Shown: positions 27,381-36,002 of the stretch, piece by piece | Numbering within the stretch: position 1 is the stretch's first letter | Layout: the number at the start of each line of letters is the position of its first letter | Assembly (NCBI GenBank): GCA_044223665.1 | Contig: JBGALT010000025.1 | Location: 1 to 64,000, forward strand | Direction: 5' to 3' | DNA from: JBBSAT01 sp044223665 | GTDB lineage: Bacteria; Myxococcota_A; Polyangia; Polyangiales; Sandaracinaceae | Length of the DNA: 64,000 bases | Program-made: the position numbers and the translations under genes | The notes under the pieces: model-generated | What the model saw: the letters and a program-made list of their open reading frames with translations, nothing else | The model's database searches: none | Told to the model about the DNA's origin: nothing

Positions 27381-27667
27381 GGCACCGACATGCATCGGAT
27401 CACGTCGTCCTGGCAGCTGCACGTGCACCGGCGGCTCGGGTCGTGCGTGCTCTCGTCGGGCTCGGGGGCGACGCCGCTGCACCAGAGCGGCGCGCCCCAG
27501 GAGCACCCGCGCGCCTCGCACTCCGCCTCGCCGCTAGGGAGCGTCTCGGTGCAGCTCAGCTCGCTCCGGACGAACGTGCCCGCGCCGGAGCTGCCCGTGC
27601 TGGCGCTGCCCGTGCTGGCGCCGCAGGCGACGAGAGACAGCGAGAGGACCAGGCATGGTGCGCGCAC
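27377..27667 (-). CDS. Small Cys-rich lipoprotein
   Basis: A 96-residue predicted lipoprotein with lipobox S-L-V-A-C at residue 15, a Ser/Thr/Gly linker, then Cys-rich repeats ending RRCTCSCQDDVIRC. The GTG start at 27667 lies 6 nt after a perfect TACGCT hexamer and has no Shine-Dalgarno. This supports the start and suggests a leaderless mRNA. The stop overlaps the GTG of the Cys-rich mini-lipoprotein gene. Secreted Cys-rich lipoproteins of this kind are common in myxobacteria. The function is unknown. Confidence 0.65.
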   Translation of the reverse strand: MRAPCLVLSLSLVACGASTGSASTGSSGAGTFVRSELSCTETLPSGEAECEARGCSWGAPLWCSGVAPEPDESTHDPSRRCTCSCQDDVIRCMSVP

Positions 27668-27802
27668 GCTGCGAGCGTAGCAGCGAAGGACCCCTCGCAC
27701 GCCCGCGTCGCGGGGCGTTCCGCCTCCGACGCTGCTGGTGCGACACGTTCGCGCGAGACGACGAGCCGTCTCGGGCGCACCATGCGCCTCTCGGAGAGCG
27801 CG

Positions 27803-29095
27803 ATGGGATGGAACGCGGGCGGGCTCGGCGCGATGACCTTTCCCTCGGACGAGGCGCTCGCGCGCTGGCGCGACACGGCGCCCGACGCACGTGGGCTCGG
27901 CCCGCCGCCCGAGGAGCTTCCCGATCTCGGCGCGGCCCTCGGGACGATCCGGGAATGGATCCATGCGTGGAGCGGCCGCGGCGGGGTGCGCAGCGTGATG
28001 CGCGAGGGGCTCGACGTCCGTCTCCGCTTCGACGTGGGGGAGGACGCGTTCCGCGACGAGGCGTGGGCGCTCGCATGCGTGCTCGCGTCGGCGGCGCGTC
28101 ACGGCGCGCGCGGTCGCTTCGTGCTGCTCGGCACGGAGGGCGCCGAGGGCGACTTCGCGCTCGAGCTCGCCCTCGACGATCGACGGGCCCACGTGCGGCG
28201 CCTCGGGGCGGCCGAGGCCGACGCGACGTACCGGAGCGACGAGTACCGCGCGCTCCACCAGCCGCTCGGCGGAGATGCGCTCGGAGGCGCTCCCGAGAAG
28301 CCGAGCCGCACCCGCACGCGCGCCAAGAAGGAAGCGGAGGAGCCCGTCGCGCGCATCGCGCGTCTGCTCGGCGAGCCGTGGAAAGAGAAGCTCGCGGGCG
28401 CGAGCTGGCGGGGCGTCGAGGAGGCGCTGCACGCGCTGCGCGAGACGCGGCCTGCCGGCGCGATCCCGGCGCTCTCGCGCTGGCTCGACCATCCCTCGGC
28501 GGACGTGAGCGGGACTGCGGCCGAGGTGCTCCTCGCCTACGACGCACCCGAGGCGCTGCACGCGCTCGCCGATCGCTGCGGTACGACGCTGCGCCATCCG
28601 ACGCAGGCCTCGAGCGGGCCGCGCGGCTACCAGCGGACGAGCGTGCTCGCGTGCTTCAAGCTCGACCCGAAGGGCGCCTACGACCGGCTGCTCCCGCTCT
28701 TCGGCGCGGTCCGCGCGAGCCCTGGCCTCGATGATCCGTGGGTGCAGGCGGCATTCCTCGTGCTCTCCGGCTCGATGACGCCGGGCCGCACACGGGTGGA
28801 GCCGTTCGTGGACCTGCCCAAGCGGGATCCTCGCTGGCTCGATCTGGCGTACGACCTCTCGGAGCTGAAGGGAAAGAGGCTCGCGCTCGCCGGCCCGGGC
28901 CTTCTCTTCGAGGCGGGCGATCCCCGCGCGATGCGCGCGTACGCCCGCGGCGTGCGGGCGTTGGGCGCGCCCTACGTCGCGTCGTACCCGAGCTACCGCG
29001 GCTTCCGCGGCGCGCCCTTCCTCGCGCTCGCGACCGAGCCCGACTTCGCCGACATCGCGCCCGCGCTCGAGGCGCTCGCCAAGCAGCTCGGCTGA
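27803..29095 (+). CDS. HEAT-repeat-like protein of unknown function
   Basis: A 430-residue soluble protein. The N-terminal third (W-I-H-A-W-S-G-R-G-G-V... and F-V-L-L-G-T-E-G-A) is not recognised. A basic R-T-R-T-R-A-K-K stretch near residue 178 separates it from a helical part with HEAT-like repeats: A-I-P-A-L-S-R-W-L-D-H-P-S-A-D-V-S-G and E-A-L-H-A-L-A-D-R. The ATG at 27803 is preceded by GGAGAG at 6 nt; an earlier ATG at 27782 would add seven residues. It lies between the two paralogous Cys-rich mini-lipoprotein genes, both on the opposite strand. Confidence 0.65.
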   Translation: MGWNAGGLGAMTFPSDEALARWRDTAPDARGLGPPPEELPDLGAALGTIREWIHAWSGRGGVRSVMREGLDVRLRFDVGEDAFRDEAWALACVLASAARHGARGRFVLLGTEGAEGDFALELALDDRRAHVRRLGAAEADATYRSDEYRALHQPLGGDALGGAPEKPSRTRTRAKKEAEEPVARIARLLGEPWKEKLAGASWRGVEEALHALRETRPAGAIPALSRWLDHPSADVSGTAAEVLLAYDAPEALHALADRCGTTLRHPTQASSGPRGYQRTSVLACFKLDPKGAYDRLLPLFGAVRASPGLDDPWVQAAFLVLSGSMTPGRTRVEPFVDLPKRDPRWLDLAYDLSELKGKRLALAGPGLLFEAGDPRAMRAYARGVRALGAPYVASYPSYRGFRGAPFLALATEPDFADIAPALEALAKQLG

Positions 29096-29210
29096 GAGCC
29101 TGGGCGCGCGACACCGGAGGCTGCAGCGGCCGCCGCCGAGCGCCGCCGACGGGCTCGGCGACGCGCGGACGACGCGTGCGCCTGCCCGCGCCCGCGCGTG
29201 CGCGCCCGGC

Positions 29211-29507
29211 TCACGCCGACTCGTCGAGACAGCAATCGGCGTTGCGCTCGAGCGTGGTGCAGCTGATCGGATGGAGCGCGTCCCTCTGCCCCCACGGCTC
29301 GCAGTAGCAGTGATCGCAGATCGCGCGCTCGGTGCGCGCGCCGCAGCTGGCGAGCGCGAGCGTCACGAGCGCGAGAGCCACGGCGCGCGCCGCGAGGGTC
29401 GCGCGGACGGAGGCTCGTCGCTGCGACGTCACGGCAGCGCCCCGCAGCGGCGCACGTCGGCGTGTGAGGCGGGCGACCCACCAAGCCCCGAGCGCCCTTT
29501 CCTCCAT
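29211..29507 (-). CDS. Cys-rich mini-lipoprotein, paralogue 2
   Basis: Its mature part starts C-G-A-R-T-E-R and has the H-C-Y-C-E-P-W-G core, S-C-T-T-L-E-R and C-C. It aligns without gaps to 27171-27380 (same seven Cys after the lipobox). Two starts are possible. The ATG at 29507 is 6 nt after TACGCT and gives 98 residues with a long N-region. The GTG at 29432 corresponds to the paralogue start. In another frame, the nine codons before 29429 read D-V-R-R-C-G-A-L-P-stop and overlap that GTG. They resemble the tail (DVIRCMSVP-stop) of the lipoprotein gene next to paralogue 1, as if a two-gene unit was duplicated and the first gene lost. Confidence 0.6.
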   Translation of the reverse strand: MEERALGAWWVARLTRRRAPLRGAAVTSQRRASVRATLAARAVALALVTLALASCGARTERAICDHCYCEPWGQRDALHPISCTTLERNADCCLDESA

Positions 29508-29568
29508 GGCGCGAGCGTACCAGGGCGTCGGTGCGGCGTATCGGATCCCCGGGCCCCACGGCGCGCTC

Positions 29569-30822
29569 TCAGCTCGCGCGCGGCTCGCCCGCCCGCGCGC
29601 GCTGCTTGCTCCGTGCCTCGAGGACATCGAGCCCACGCGCGATCCCCACCATCGCTGCCGTCAGGAGCCCGGCACCGAGGGCCCAGCCCACGAAGTCGAG
29701 CGTCTGCCGGATGGGCGTGCACGGCAGCCCGAACGCGATCTCGAGGTGAACGACGTAGACGACGAGCGAGTGCCGCCCGAGCGAGAGCATCGCCTCCGCG
29801 GCGCGCTCGATGCGAGGAAGCGTGAGCGCCGCGAGCGCGGCGAGGCCCGTCGCGATCGCCGCGTTCCAGACGAGGCGCAGCAGGTTCCGGACCTGCTCGG
29901 TGTGGGCCAGCAGCCACTGCGCGCTCGGCGTCGGCTCGTAGACGAGCACTCCCACCACGATCGCCATGGCGAGCGCGACGAGCGGGCGCGGCGCGAACGG
30001 GACCGCCCACGGCTGGGCCACGGGACGTGCGCGCACCCCGAGCCCGATGGCCGCGCCGAGCAGCGCGTACGCCAGCCACGGGAAGATCGGGAAGCGCGCT
30101 CCGCTCGCGGAGAGCGAAGGGTCCGCCGTCGTGCGCGCGACGTAGTCGGCGACGCGCGTCGGCATCCACGAGAGGTCGGTCTCGACGAACGAAGGGGTCG
30201 CCAGAGCCACCAGCGCCGCGAGGCCCAGCATCACGAGCGGCCCCGTCCGGAGCGGCGCGACGCGCGCGAGGACCAGGTTCACGAGCACGAGCGAGACGCC
30301 GATCGCCTGCAGCACGTCGAGCCGCAGCACGACGCTCGGCGTTCGCGTCGCGCCCTCGAGCGCGAAGAGCATCCCGCTCCAGGCCAGCACCGCCCCGACG
30401 GCCAGCGCCAGACGGACGCGCATCGCCGTGTTCTCGTGCGTCGCGCGCCACGCCATGGCGAGCGCGGCCGCGTCGAGCGCGATCGCGGCCCAGTTCCGCC
30501 GCTCGAGGATCGCGCTGTAGTCGACAGTCCAGGCCCAGAGCTTGAACGCGTAGCCGACCACCCAGATGCCGAGCCCGCGGCGCACCCCCGCCGCGCTCCG
30601 CCCCGGCCCGTGCACGAGCGCCGCGGAGAGCCCCGCGAGCAACAGGAAGAGAGGTGCCGCGAAGCCTCCGACGATCCTCGTCAGCTCGAAGAAAAATCCG
30701 TCGCGCTCCGGATGGCGCACCCAAGCGTCGGCGCAGTGCCACTGGATCATGCAGATCACGGCCGCGCCACGCACCGCATCGACCACGAGCACGCGCGTCG
30801 GACGTCTCTGCTCTGCTGCCAT
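29569..30822 (-). CDS. DUF1624/heparan-glucosaminide acetyltransferase-like membrane protein
   Basis: A 417-residue polytopic membrane protein with about ten hydrophobic helices. The N-terminal signature V-D-A-V-R-G-A-A-V-I-C-M-I-Q-W-H is that of the DUF1624/HGSNAT-like acyltransferases. These carry acetyl groups across a membrane, and the conserved His is the putative acetyl carrier. S-L-G-R-H-S-L-V-V-Y-V-V-H near the C-terminus is also typical. The ATG at 30822 has GGAG about 6 nt upstream. It is divergent from prs. The acetyl acceptor is unknown. Confidence 0.75.
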   Translation of the reverse strand: MAAEQRRPTRVLVVDAVRGAAVICMIQWHCADAWVRHPERDGFFFELTRIVGGFAAPLFLLLAGLSAALVHGPGRSAAGVRRGLGIWVVGYAFKLWAWTVDYSAILERRNWAAIALDAAALAMAWRATHENTAMRVRLALAVGAVLAWSGMLFALEGATRTPSVVLRLDVLQAIGVSLVLVNLVLARVAPLRTGPLVMLGLAALVALATPSFVETDLSWMPTRVADYVARTTADPSLSASGARFPIFPWLAYALLGAAIGLGVRARPVAQPWAVPFAPRPLVALAMAIVVGVLVYEPTPSAQWLLAHTEQVRNLLRLVWNAAIATGLAALAALTLPRIERAAEAMLSLGRHSLVVYVVHLEIAFGLPCTPIRQTLDFVGWALGAGLLTAAMVGIARGLDVLEARSKQRARAGEPRAS

Positions 30823-30845
30823 CGTCTCCGTTCCGACGCGGCGCG

Positions 30846-30875
30846 TTGACACCGCACGTACCCGTTTGCTACTCC
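30846..30875 (+). promoter_or_regulatory. Sigma-70-type promoter of prs
   Basis: TTGACA (30846-30851), an 18-nt spacer, and TACTCC (30870-30875) preceded by TGC. A start near 30882 would give a leader of about 50 nt that includes GGAGAGG at 30921-30927. This contrasts with the leaderless pattern at many other genes here. Confidence 0.5.
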
Positions 30876-30933
30876 CGCCGCCTTCCCACGCTCGGATTCT
30901 CGAGCGCGGGCAACGTGACAGGAGAGGTGGGCT

Positions 30934-31875
30934 TTGTTCAAGTCGATCTGCATCTTCTCTGGTCACGCCAACCCGCACCTCGCGGAGATGATCGCCGAGT
31001 ACCTGCAGCTGCCCGTCGGGCGGCTGAAGATCTCGAACTTCTCCGACGGTGAGGTCTTCGCGGAGATCCAGGAGAACGTCCGCGGCGTGGACGTGTACGT
31101 GGTGCAGCCCACGTGCGCGCCCGTGAACGACAACCTCATGGAGCTGCTCGTCACCGTCGACGCCCTCAAGCGCGCCTCGGCGGGCTCGATCACCGCGGTG
31201 ATCCCGTACTACGGCTACGGCCGGCAGGATCGGAAGGTCGCCCCGCGCACGCCCATCACCGCCAAGCTGGTGGCCGACCTGCTGAGCGCCAGCGGCGTCT
31301 CTCGCGTCCTCTCGATGGACCTGCACGCGGGGCAGATCCAGGGCTTCTTCAACGTCCCCTTCGACCACCTCTTCGCGATGCCGGTCTTCCTCGACCACCT
31401 CCGGCCGAAGCTCGGCGAAGACTCGGTCTTCGTCTCGCCGGACGCCGGCGGCGTCGAGCGCGCGCGCGCCTACGCCAAGCGCTTGCGCGGCGAGCTCGCG
31501 ATCATCGACAAGCGTCGCGCGAAGGCCAACGTGAGCGAGGTCATGAACATCGTCGGCGACGTCGAGGGGCGCGACTGCGTGATCGTCGACGACATGATCG
31601 ACACCGCGGGCACGCTCACCAACGCCGCGGCCGCGCTCAAGGAGCGCGGCGCCCGGCGCGTGCTCGCCATCGCCACGCACCCGGTCTGCTCGGGCCCCGC
31701 GACCAAGCGCATCGTCGAGAGCGCGATCGAGCAGGTCGTCGTGACCGACACGATCCCGCTCAGCGAGGAGGCCAAGGCCTCCGGCAAGTTCACCGTGCTC
31801 AGTGTCGCGCGCCTGCTCGGCGAGGCGATCAAGCGCATCCACAACTCGGACAGCGTCTCGAGCTTGTTCGTCTGA
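30934..31875 (+). CDS. prs: Ribose-phosphate pyrophosphokinase
   Basis: A 313-residue cytosolic PRPP synthase (ribose-5-phosphate + ATP to PRPP + AMP), feeding purine, pyrimidine, His and Trp synthesis. It has I-F-S-G-H-A-N-P-H, the flexible-loop region YGYGRQDRKVAPRTPITAK, the SMDLHAGQIQGFF Mg-ATP motif, and the PRPP-binding VIVDDMIDTAGTL. TTG at 30934 is taken as the start because GGAGAGG lies 6 nt upstream and the protein begins F-K-S-I as in homologues. It heads the conserved prs-rplY-pth-rpsF-rpsR-rplI block. Confidence 0.97.
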   Translation: MFKSICIFSGHANPHLAEMIAEYLQLPVGRLKISNFSDGEVFAEIQENVRGVDVYVVQPTCAPVNDNLMELLVTVDALKRASAGSITAVIPYYGYGRQDRKVAPRTPITAKLVADLLSASGVSRVLSMDLHAGQIQGFFNVPFDHLFAMPVFLDHLRPKLGEDSVFVSPDAGGVERARAYAKRLRGELAIIDKRRAKANVSEVMNIVGDVEGRDCVIVDDMIDTAGTLTNAAAALKERGARRVLAIATHPVCSGPATKRIVESAIEQVVVTDTIPLSEEAKASGKFTVLSVARLLGEAIKRIHNSDSVSSLFV

Positions 31876-31988
31876 CGGTCCCGTCGCGTGGGCTCTCGTC
31901 GCCTCCTTGATCCCTGCCGGATCTCGCGCTAACCACGCCGCCTTCTTCGGCGCGGTCGTCGCGCGCGAAGCATGGAGGCAGGTAGTCG

Positions 31989-32714
31989 ATGGAAACCCAG
32001 ACGCTCAAGGCTGAGGTCCGCACGCAAGGCGGAAAGGGGCCCGCGCGTCAGCTCCGGATGCGAGGGCTGATCCCGGCGGTGTTCTATGGTCCCGGCAAGA
32101 CGCCGGCGAACCTGACGGTGAGCCCCGAAGAGGTCTCCGACCTCGTCGGTGGCGAGTTCGGCCGCAACCAGATCGTGACCCTCGAGTTCGCCGGCCAGAA
32201 GGAGCTCGCGGTCGTCCGCGACCTCGAGGTCGACCCGCTCTCGCGCAAGGTGCTCCACGTCGACTTCTACGCGGTGTCGCGCGAGCGCCCCGTGCGGGCG
32301 AAGGTCCCGTTCATCGCCAAGGGCCGCGCCATCGGTGTCGCGCAGGGCGGCGTGCTCCGCGTGATCTACCGCTCGCTGCCGGTGATCGGCGCGCCCGACA
32401 AGGTCCCGGCGAAGATCGAGGTCGACGTGACCTCCCTCGATCTGCACCAGGCGATTCGCGTCAAGGATCTCCAGCTCCCGGCCGGCGTCACCGTCGCGTA
32501 TCCGCCCGAGCGGCCCGTCGTCTCCGTCGAGACGAAGGAGAAGGAGAAGACCGACGAGGAGCTCTTCGGCACGGCGGCCCCGGCGGCCGCGGGCGCGGCT
32601 CCCGCGGCCGGCGCGGCCCCGGCGGCGGGCGCGGCAGCCCCGGCGGCGGGTGCGGCAGCTCCGGCCAAGGACGCCAAGGCGGCGGCCCCGGCGAAGGACG
32701 CGAAGAAGAAGTGA
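31989..32714 (+). CDS. rplY: 50S ribosomal protein bL25, TL5/CTC form
   Basis: A 241-residue 5S-rRNA-binding ribosomal protein of the long CTC type. The RNA-binding N-domain (L-K-A-E-V-R-T-x-G-G-K-G-P-A-R-Q-L-R, L-I-P-A-V-F-Y-G) is followed by the beta domain with K-V-L-H-V-D-F-Y. The last 50 residues are an Ala/Pro-rich low-complexity tail (repeats of A-P-A-A-G-A) ending K-D-A-K-K-K, as in other delta-group bacteria. GGAGGCAGGTAG precedes the ATG. Confidence 0.96.
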   Translation: METQTLKAEVRTQGGKGPARQLRMRGLIPAVFYGPGKTPANLTVSPEEVSDLVGGEFGRNQIVTLEFAGQKELAVVRDLEVDPLSRKVLHVDFYAVSRERPVRAKVPFIAKGRAIGVAQGGVLRVIYRSLPVIGAPDKVPAKIEVDVTSLDLHQAIRVKDLQLPAGVTVAYPPERPVVSVETKEKEKTDEELFGTAAPAAAGAAPAAGAAPAAGAAAPAAGAAAPAKDAKAAAPAKDAKKK

Positions 32715-32792
32715 TCGTGCGCGCGCGCTCGGCTCGTTCCTTCGCGGGAGCGAGCCGGTCGCGTGCCAAGCGTTTCGCTCGCGGCTCTGCGC

Positions 32793-33383
32793 ATGTGGCT
32801 CGTCGTCGGCCTCGGCAATCCGGGCTCCCAGTACGCGAAGAACCGGCACAACGTCGGCTTCCGCGCGCTCGAGCTCTGTGCCTCGCGCTGGAGCGCCGGC
32901 CCCATGAAGGAGAAGTTCTCCGGCCTCTGGTCGAAGGCGTCGTTCGCGGGTGAAGAGCTCGTCCTGCTCGAGCCGCAGACCTACATGAATCTGTCGGGCG
33001 AGTCGGTGCAGAAGGCGATGGCCTTCTTCAAGATCCCGCTCGCCAGCGTCCTCGTGCTACACGACGAGCTCGACCTCCCCTGGAAGGACGTGCGCATCAA
33101 GGTCGGGGGCGGGCACGCGGGAAACAACGGAATCCGCTCCATCATGCAGCACTGCGGCGCGGACTTCGTGCGGGTGCGGATGGGGATCGGCAAGCCGCCC
33201 CGGGGCACGACGGAATCGTGGGTGCTCGGGGATTTCGACGCGATGGAGAGCGCGGAGCTACCCGATGTGCTACAAGCCGCGGCCCTCGCGGCCGAGGCGG
33301 TGCTCCAGGTGGGTGCCGAAGCGGCCATGAACAAGGTTCACGGGAAGGGTGGTCGCGGGCCGAACAAGCCCGCGAAGAACTAG
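32793..33383 (+). CDS. pth: Peptidyl-tRNA hydrolase
   Basis: A 196-residue cytosolic esterase that recycles peptidyl-tRNA released from stalled ribosomes. Family motifs are V-V-G-L-G-N-P-G-S-Q-Y, R-H-N-V-G-F with the catalytic His, P-Q-T-Y-M-N-L-S-G, L-H-D-E-L-D-L-P, and G-G-G-H-A-G-N-N-G-I-R-S. The ATG at 32793 is used because it places V-V-G-L-G-N at residue 4; a GTG at 32763 would add ten residues. It sits in the conserved block between rplY and rpsF. Confidence 0.95.
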   Translation: MWLVVGLGNPGSQYAKNRHNVGFRALELCASRWSAGPMKEKFSGLWSKASFAGEELVLLEPQTYMNLSGESVQKAMAFFKIPLASVLVLHDELDLPWKDVRIKVGGGHAGNNGIRSIMQHCGADFVRVRMGIGKPPRGTTESWVLGDFDAMESAELPDVLQAAALAAEAVLQVGAEAAMNKVHGKGGRGPNKPAKN

Positions 33384-33500
33384 CCCGGGATGACGGCTCG
33401 CTCGTGGTGAGCGCGCCGTTCCTCGCTCCGCCCTCGTCCGAGGGGGGAGCCACGGCCCGAAGGTCGCACGACCCGACGGCCAGTCCGAGAGGAAGAGAGA

Positions 33501-34067
33501 ATGACCCAAGCCCAGTCCGTCCAGCTCGCGCCCCAGAAGCGAATCGCGCGCGAGTACGAGCTCGTCTACATCATGACGCCGCAGGTCGACGCCGACGACG
33601 CCGACCGCATCGCGACCCGCCTGACCGACGTCGTCGGCAAGCTCGGCGGCAAGATCACGAAGGTCGACCAGTGGGGCCGCCGCAAGCTGGCGTACCCGAT
33701 CAACAAGGCCACCCGCGGCGTGTTCGTGTGCGTGCGCATGGTCGGCTACGGTGACCTCGTCGCCGAGGTCGAGCGTAACCTCCGCAACGCCGACGCCGTC
33801 GTCCGCTTCCAGACCGTCCGTCTCGACACGGTGGTCGAGTCGCTCGACAAGCTCACGGTCGACCCAGACCAGGTGAAGTTCGCCCGCATCGAGGCGCCGA
33901 GCCCCGACGAGGTCGAGCCGACGGTCGAGGAGCGCCTCGGCCTCAACGTCAAGCCGCGCGAGCGCACCGACGACTACGGCATGGACGACGACGACATCCC
34001 GAACCTCGACGAGGTCCTTCCGCCCACGAACGAAGGCGGCGAGGGCAACGAGGGCGGCGAAGCCTGA
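33501..34067 (+). CDS. rpsF: 30S ribosomal protein bS6
   Basis: A 188-residue bS6 that binds 16S rRNA together with bS18. The core has REYELVYIMTP, V-D-Q-W-G-R-R-K-L-A-Y-P-I-N-K, and a G-V-F-V-C-V-R strand. About 85 residues beyond the normal roughly 100 form an acidic tail (M-D-D-D-D-I, N-E-G-G-E-G-N-E-G-G-E-A), recalling the glutamylated acidic tail of E. coli S6 but longer. GAGAGGAAGAGAG precedes the ATG. Confidence 0.96.
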   Translation: MTQAQSVQLAPQKRIAREYELVYIMTPQVDADDADRIATRLTDVVGKLGGKITKVDQWGRRKLAYPINKATRGVFVCVRMVGYGDLVAEVERNLRNADAVVRFQTVRLDTVVESLDKLTVDPDQVKFARIEAPSPDEVEPTVEERLGLNVKPRERTDDYGMDDDDIPNLDEVLPPTNEGGEGNEGGEA

Positions 34068-34142
34068 AGCAAGCGCGCGCACGGCCGCGCCCCGCGAGGG
34101 CGCCCGGCGCGCATCGATTCCACTCGAACAGGAGATTGAGAC

Positions 34143-34457
34143 ATGAAGTTCTTTGCGAAGCCGTCGATGGACGGCGGACGTGATCGTGACAGCCAGACCG
34201 GCGGCCGTGGCGCGCCGGGCGGCGACGACGGCATGCGCCGTCGCATGGGGAAGAAGCGCGCGCCGTCCTTCGTGGCCGGCCCCGACTTCGTCTTCGACTA
34301 CAAGGACCCGAGCACGCTGCGTCACTTCGTGAGCGAGCGCGGCAAGATCGTTCCGCGCCGCATCACGGGGCTGAACGCCTGCCAGCAGCGCCAGCTCACC
34401 CAGCAGATCAAGCTCGCGCGCAAGATCGCGCTTCTCCCGTACACCACGGGCAAGTGA
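34143..34457 (+). CDS. rpsR: 30S ribosomal protein bS18
   Basis: A 104-residue bS18, partner of bS6 in the 30S platform. The conserved core is F-D-Y-K-D-P-S-T-L-R-H-F, ERGKIVPRRITG, Q-R-Q-L-T-Q-Q-I-K-L-A-R-K-I-A-L-L-P. About 35 residues at the N-terminus (Gly/Asp/Arg-rich, then R-R-R-M-G-K-K-R) extend beyond the usual length. An AGGAG lies about 9 nt before the ATG. rplI begins 10 nt after its stop. Confidence 0.97.
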   Translation: MKFFAKPSMDGGRDRDSQTGGRGAPGGDDGMRRRMGKKRAPSFVAGPDFVFDYKDPSTLRHFVSERGKIVPRRITGLNACQQRQLTQQIKLARKIALLPYTTGK

Positions 34458-34467
34458 GGAGACGACC

Positions 34468-34926
34468 ATGGCAGCGAACATCCAGGTCGTTCTGAGGGAC
34501 GACGTCGAGAAGCTCGGCAAGTCCGGCGAGATCGTGAAGGTCAAGCCCGGCTACGCGCGCAACTACCTCCTGCCCCGCGGCCTCGCGGTCGTCGCCACGC
34601 GCGGCAACATCGTCCAGGTCGAGCACGAGAAGCAGGTCGCTCTGGCGCGCGCCGCGAAGCTGAAGTCGGACGCGGGCGCGGTCGCGAAGAAGCTCGACGG
34701 CATCACCGTCGAGATCCCGATGCAGGCGGGCGAAGAGGGCAAGCTCTTCGGCTCGGTCGGCGTCAAGGACATCGCCGAGGCGCTCGAGAAGAAGGGCCAG
34801 AAGGTCGATCGCAAGAAGATCGTCCTGCCGGACCACATCAAGGCGCTCGGAGAGCACCCGGTCACGATCAAGCTCGGCTACGACGTCACGGCGACCATCA
34901 AGGTCAACGTCGTCAAGCAGGGCTGA
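34468..34926 (+). CDS. rplI: 50S ribosomal protein bL9
   Basis: A 152-residue bL9 with the two-domain shape: an N-domain that binds 23S rRNA (V-V-L-R-D-D-V-E-K-L-G, VKPGYARNYLLPRGLA), a long linker helix, and a C-domain (G-K-L-F-G-S-V-G-V-K-D-I-A-E-A-L). Length is normal. GGAGACGACC precedes the ATG. It is the last gene of the ribosomal block; an intrinsic terminator follows 94 nt downstream. Confidence 0.97.
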   Translation: MAANIQVVLRDDVEKLGKSGEIVKVKPGYARNYLLPRGLAVVATRGNIVQVEHEKQVALARAAKLKSDAGAVAKKLDGITVEIPMQAGEEGKLFGSVGVKDIAEALEKKGQKVDRKKIVLPDHIKALGEHPVTIKLGYDVTATIKVNVVKQG

Positions 34927-35020
34927 GCGAGGCTGGCCCCGCCGGAGCTCGCTCCGGCTGACGTCGCGAGCGTGTGAGCGCGCGAGGCGTCGAGGAAACT
35001 GGGGAACGGAGGGGGAGAAG

Positions 35021-35051
35021 GGCGGTCCGGCAACGGGCCGCCTTTCGTTTT
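35021..35051 (+). terminator. Rho-independent terminator of the ribosomal block
   Basis: GGCGGTCC (35021-35028) pairs with GGGCCGCC (35035-35042, one G-T wobble) across a 6-nt loop and is followed by TTTCGTTTT. It lies between rplI and the convergent broken dehydrogenase gene, so it closes the prs-rplI transcription block. Confidence 0.85.
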
Positions 35052-35063
35052 CTCGGGCTGGCG

Positions 35064-36002
35064 TCAGGCGGGCGACACGTCGATCACGATCTTTCCGACG
35101 GCGCGGCCGCTGCGGCTCCGATCCCACGCGGCGCGCAGATCCGCGAGCGCATGTCGCGAGTCGATGACGACGCGCAGCTTGCCGGCCTCGTAGAGCCCGT
35201 CGAGGATCGCGAGGTCGCTGGCCCGCGAGCGCAAGAGGACCGGATGGGTCTTCTTTCCGCAGACGATGTTGAGCGCGCTCCGCGCGAACACGTCGGGACC
35301 GGGCAGGCACGAGACGTAGCGGCCCTTCGGGGTCAGCATCGCGAGCCACTTCGGCATGTCGGGACCGACGCAGTCGAGGACGACGTCGAAGGGCGCTTCG
35401 CCCGCGAAGGCGTCTTCTCGCGTGTAGTCGATCACGCGGTGCGCGCCGAGGCCGCGCACGAGCTCGACGTTGCGCGTGCTGCAGACGCCGACCACCTCGG
35501 CGCCCATCGCGCGCGCGATCTGCACGCCCAAGGCGGCCGACGCCGCCCGACGCACCTCCACCACGCGCGCGCGCCTCGAGCGGGAGCTTCGCGCCGTCGC
35601 GCAGGCCTTGCAGCGCCGTCATTCCGCGAGAGCGCCGCTGCTGCGTCGGCGAAGCATCGACGAGGGCATCTTGCACGTGACGTCGACGCCGGGCGCTCGC
35701 GAGCTCGGCGAAGCGCCGCCACGCCCTCCTTGATGCGCGCAGCACGCGATCGCCGGGCGCGAAGCCCGTGACGCCCTCGCCGACGCCGACGACGGTTCCC
35801 GGAGACGTCGTAGCCCGCGACGACCGGGAACGAGGCGGGCTGGAAGAAGCGCAGCTGCCCCTCGGCCTTCTTCCAGTCCACGGGGTTCAGCGCACGCGAC
35901 GCGCGAATCACCACGCGCCCGGCGCGCGCGCCACCGGCGCGGGCAGCTCGGCCAGCTCGAGCCGCTCGGGACGCCATGGCTCCGATAGACCATCGCGCGC
36001 AT
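35064..36002 (-). pseudogene. Zinc-type alcohol dehydrogenase (MDR) relative, multiply frameshifted
   Basis: The C-terminal half (from about 35540 to the stop at 35064) is an open, normal MDR Rossmann domain: V-Q-I-A-R-A-M-G-A-E-V-V-G-V-C-S-T-R-N, HRVIDYTREDAF, D-V-V-L-D-C-V-G. The N-terminal half is present only in pieces. M-R-A-M-V-Y-R-S-H-G is in one frame, E-R-L-E-L-A-E-L-P-A-P-V in a second, RALNPVDWKKAEGQLRF and FPVVAGYDVSG in a third, and F-A-E-L-A and MTALQGLRDGAKL need further shifts. At least five frame changes fall within 450 bp. No piece of the GGVG nucleotide loop reads cleanly. It is decayed or locally mis-sequenced. Confidence 0.82.

Noticed and set aside
32560..32714. Ala/Pro repeats at the end of bL25 as a sign of transfer or a tandem-repeat element
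   Set aside because: Low-complexity tails are usual in CTC-type bL25 of delta-group bacteria.
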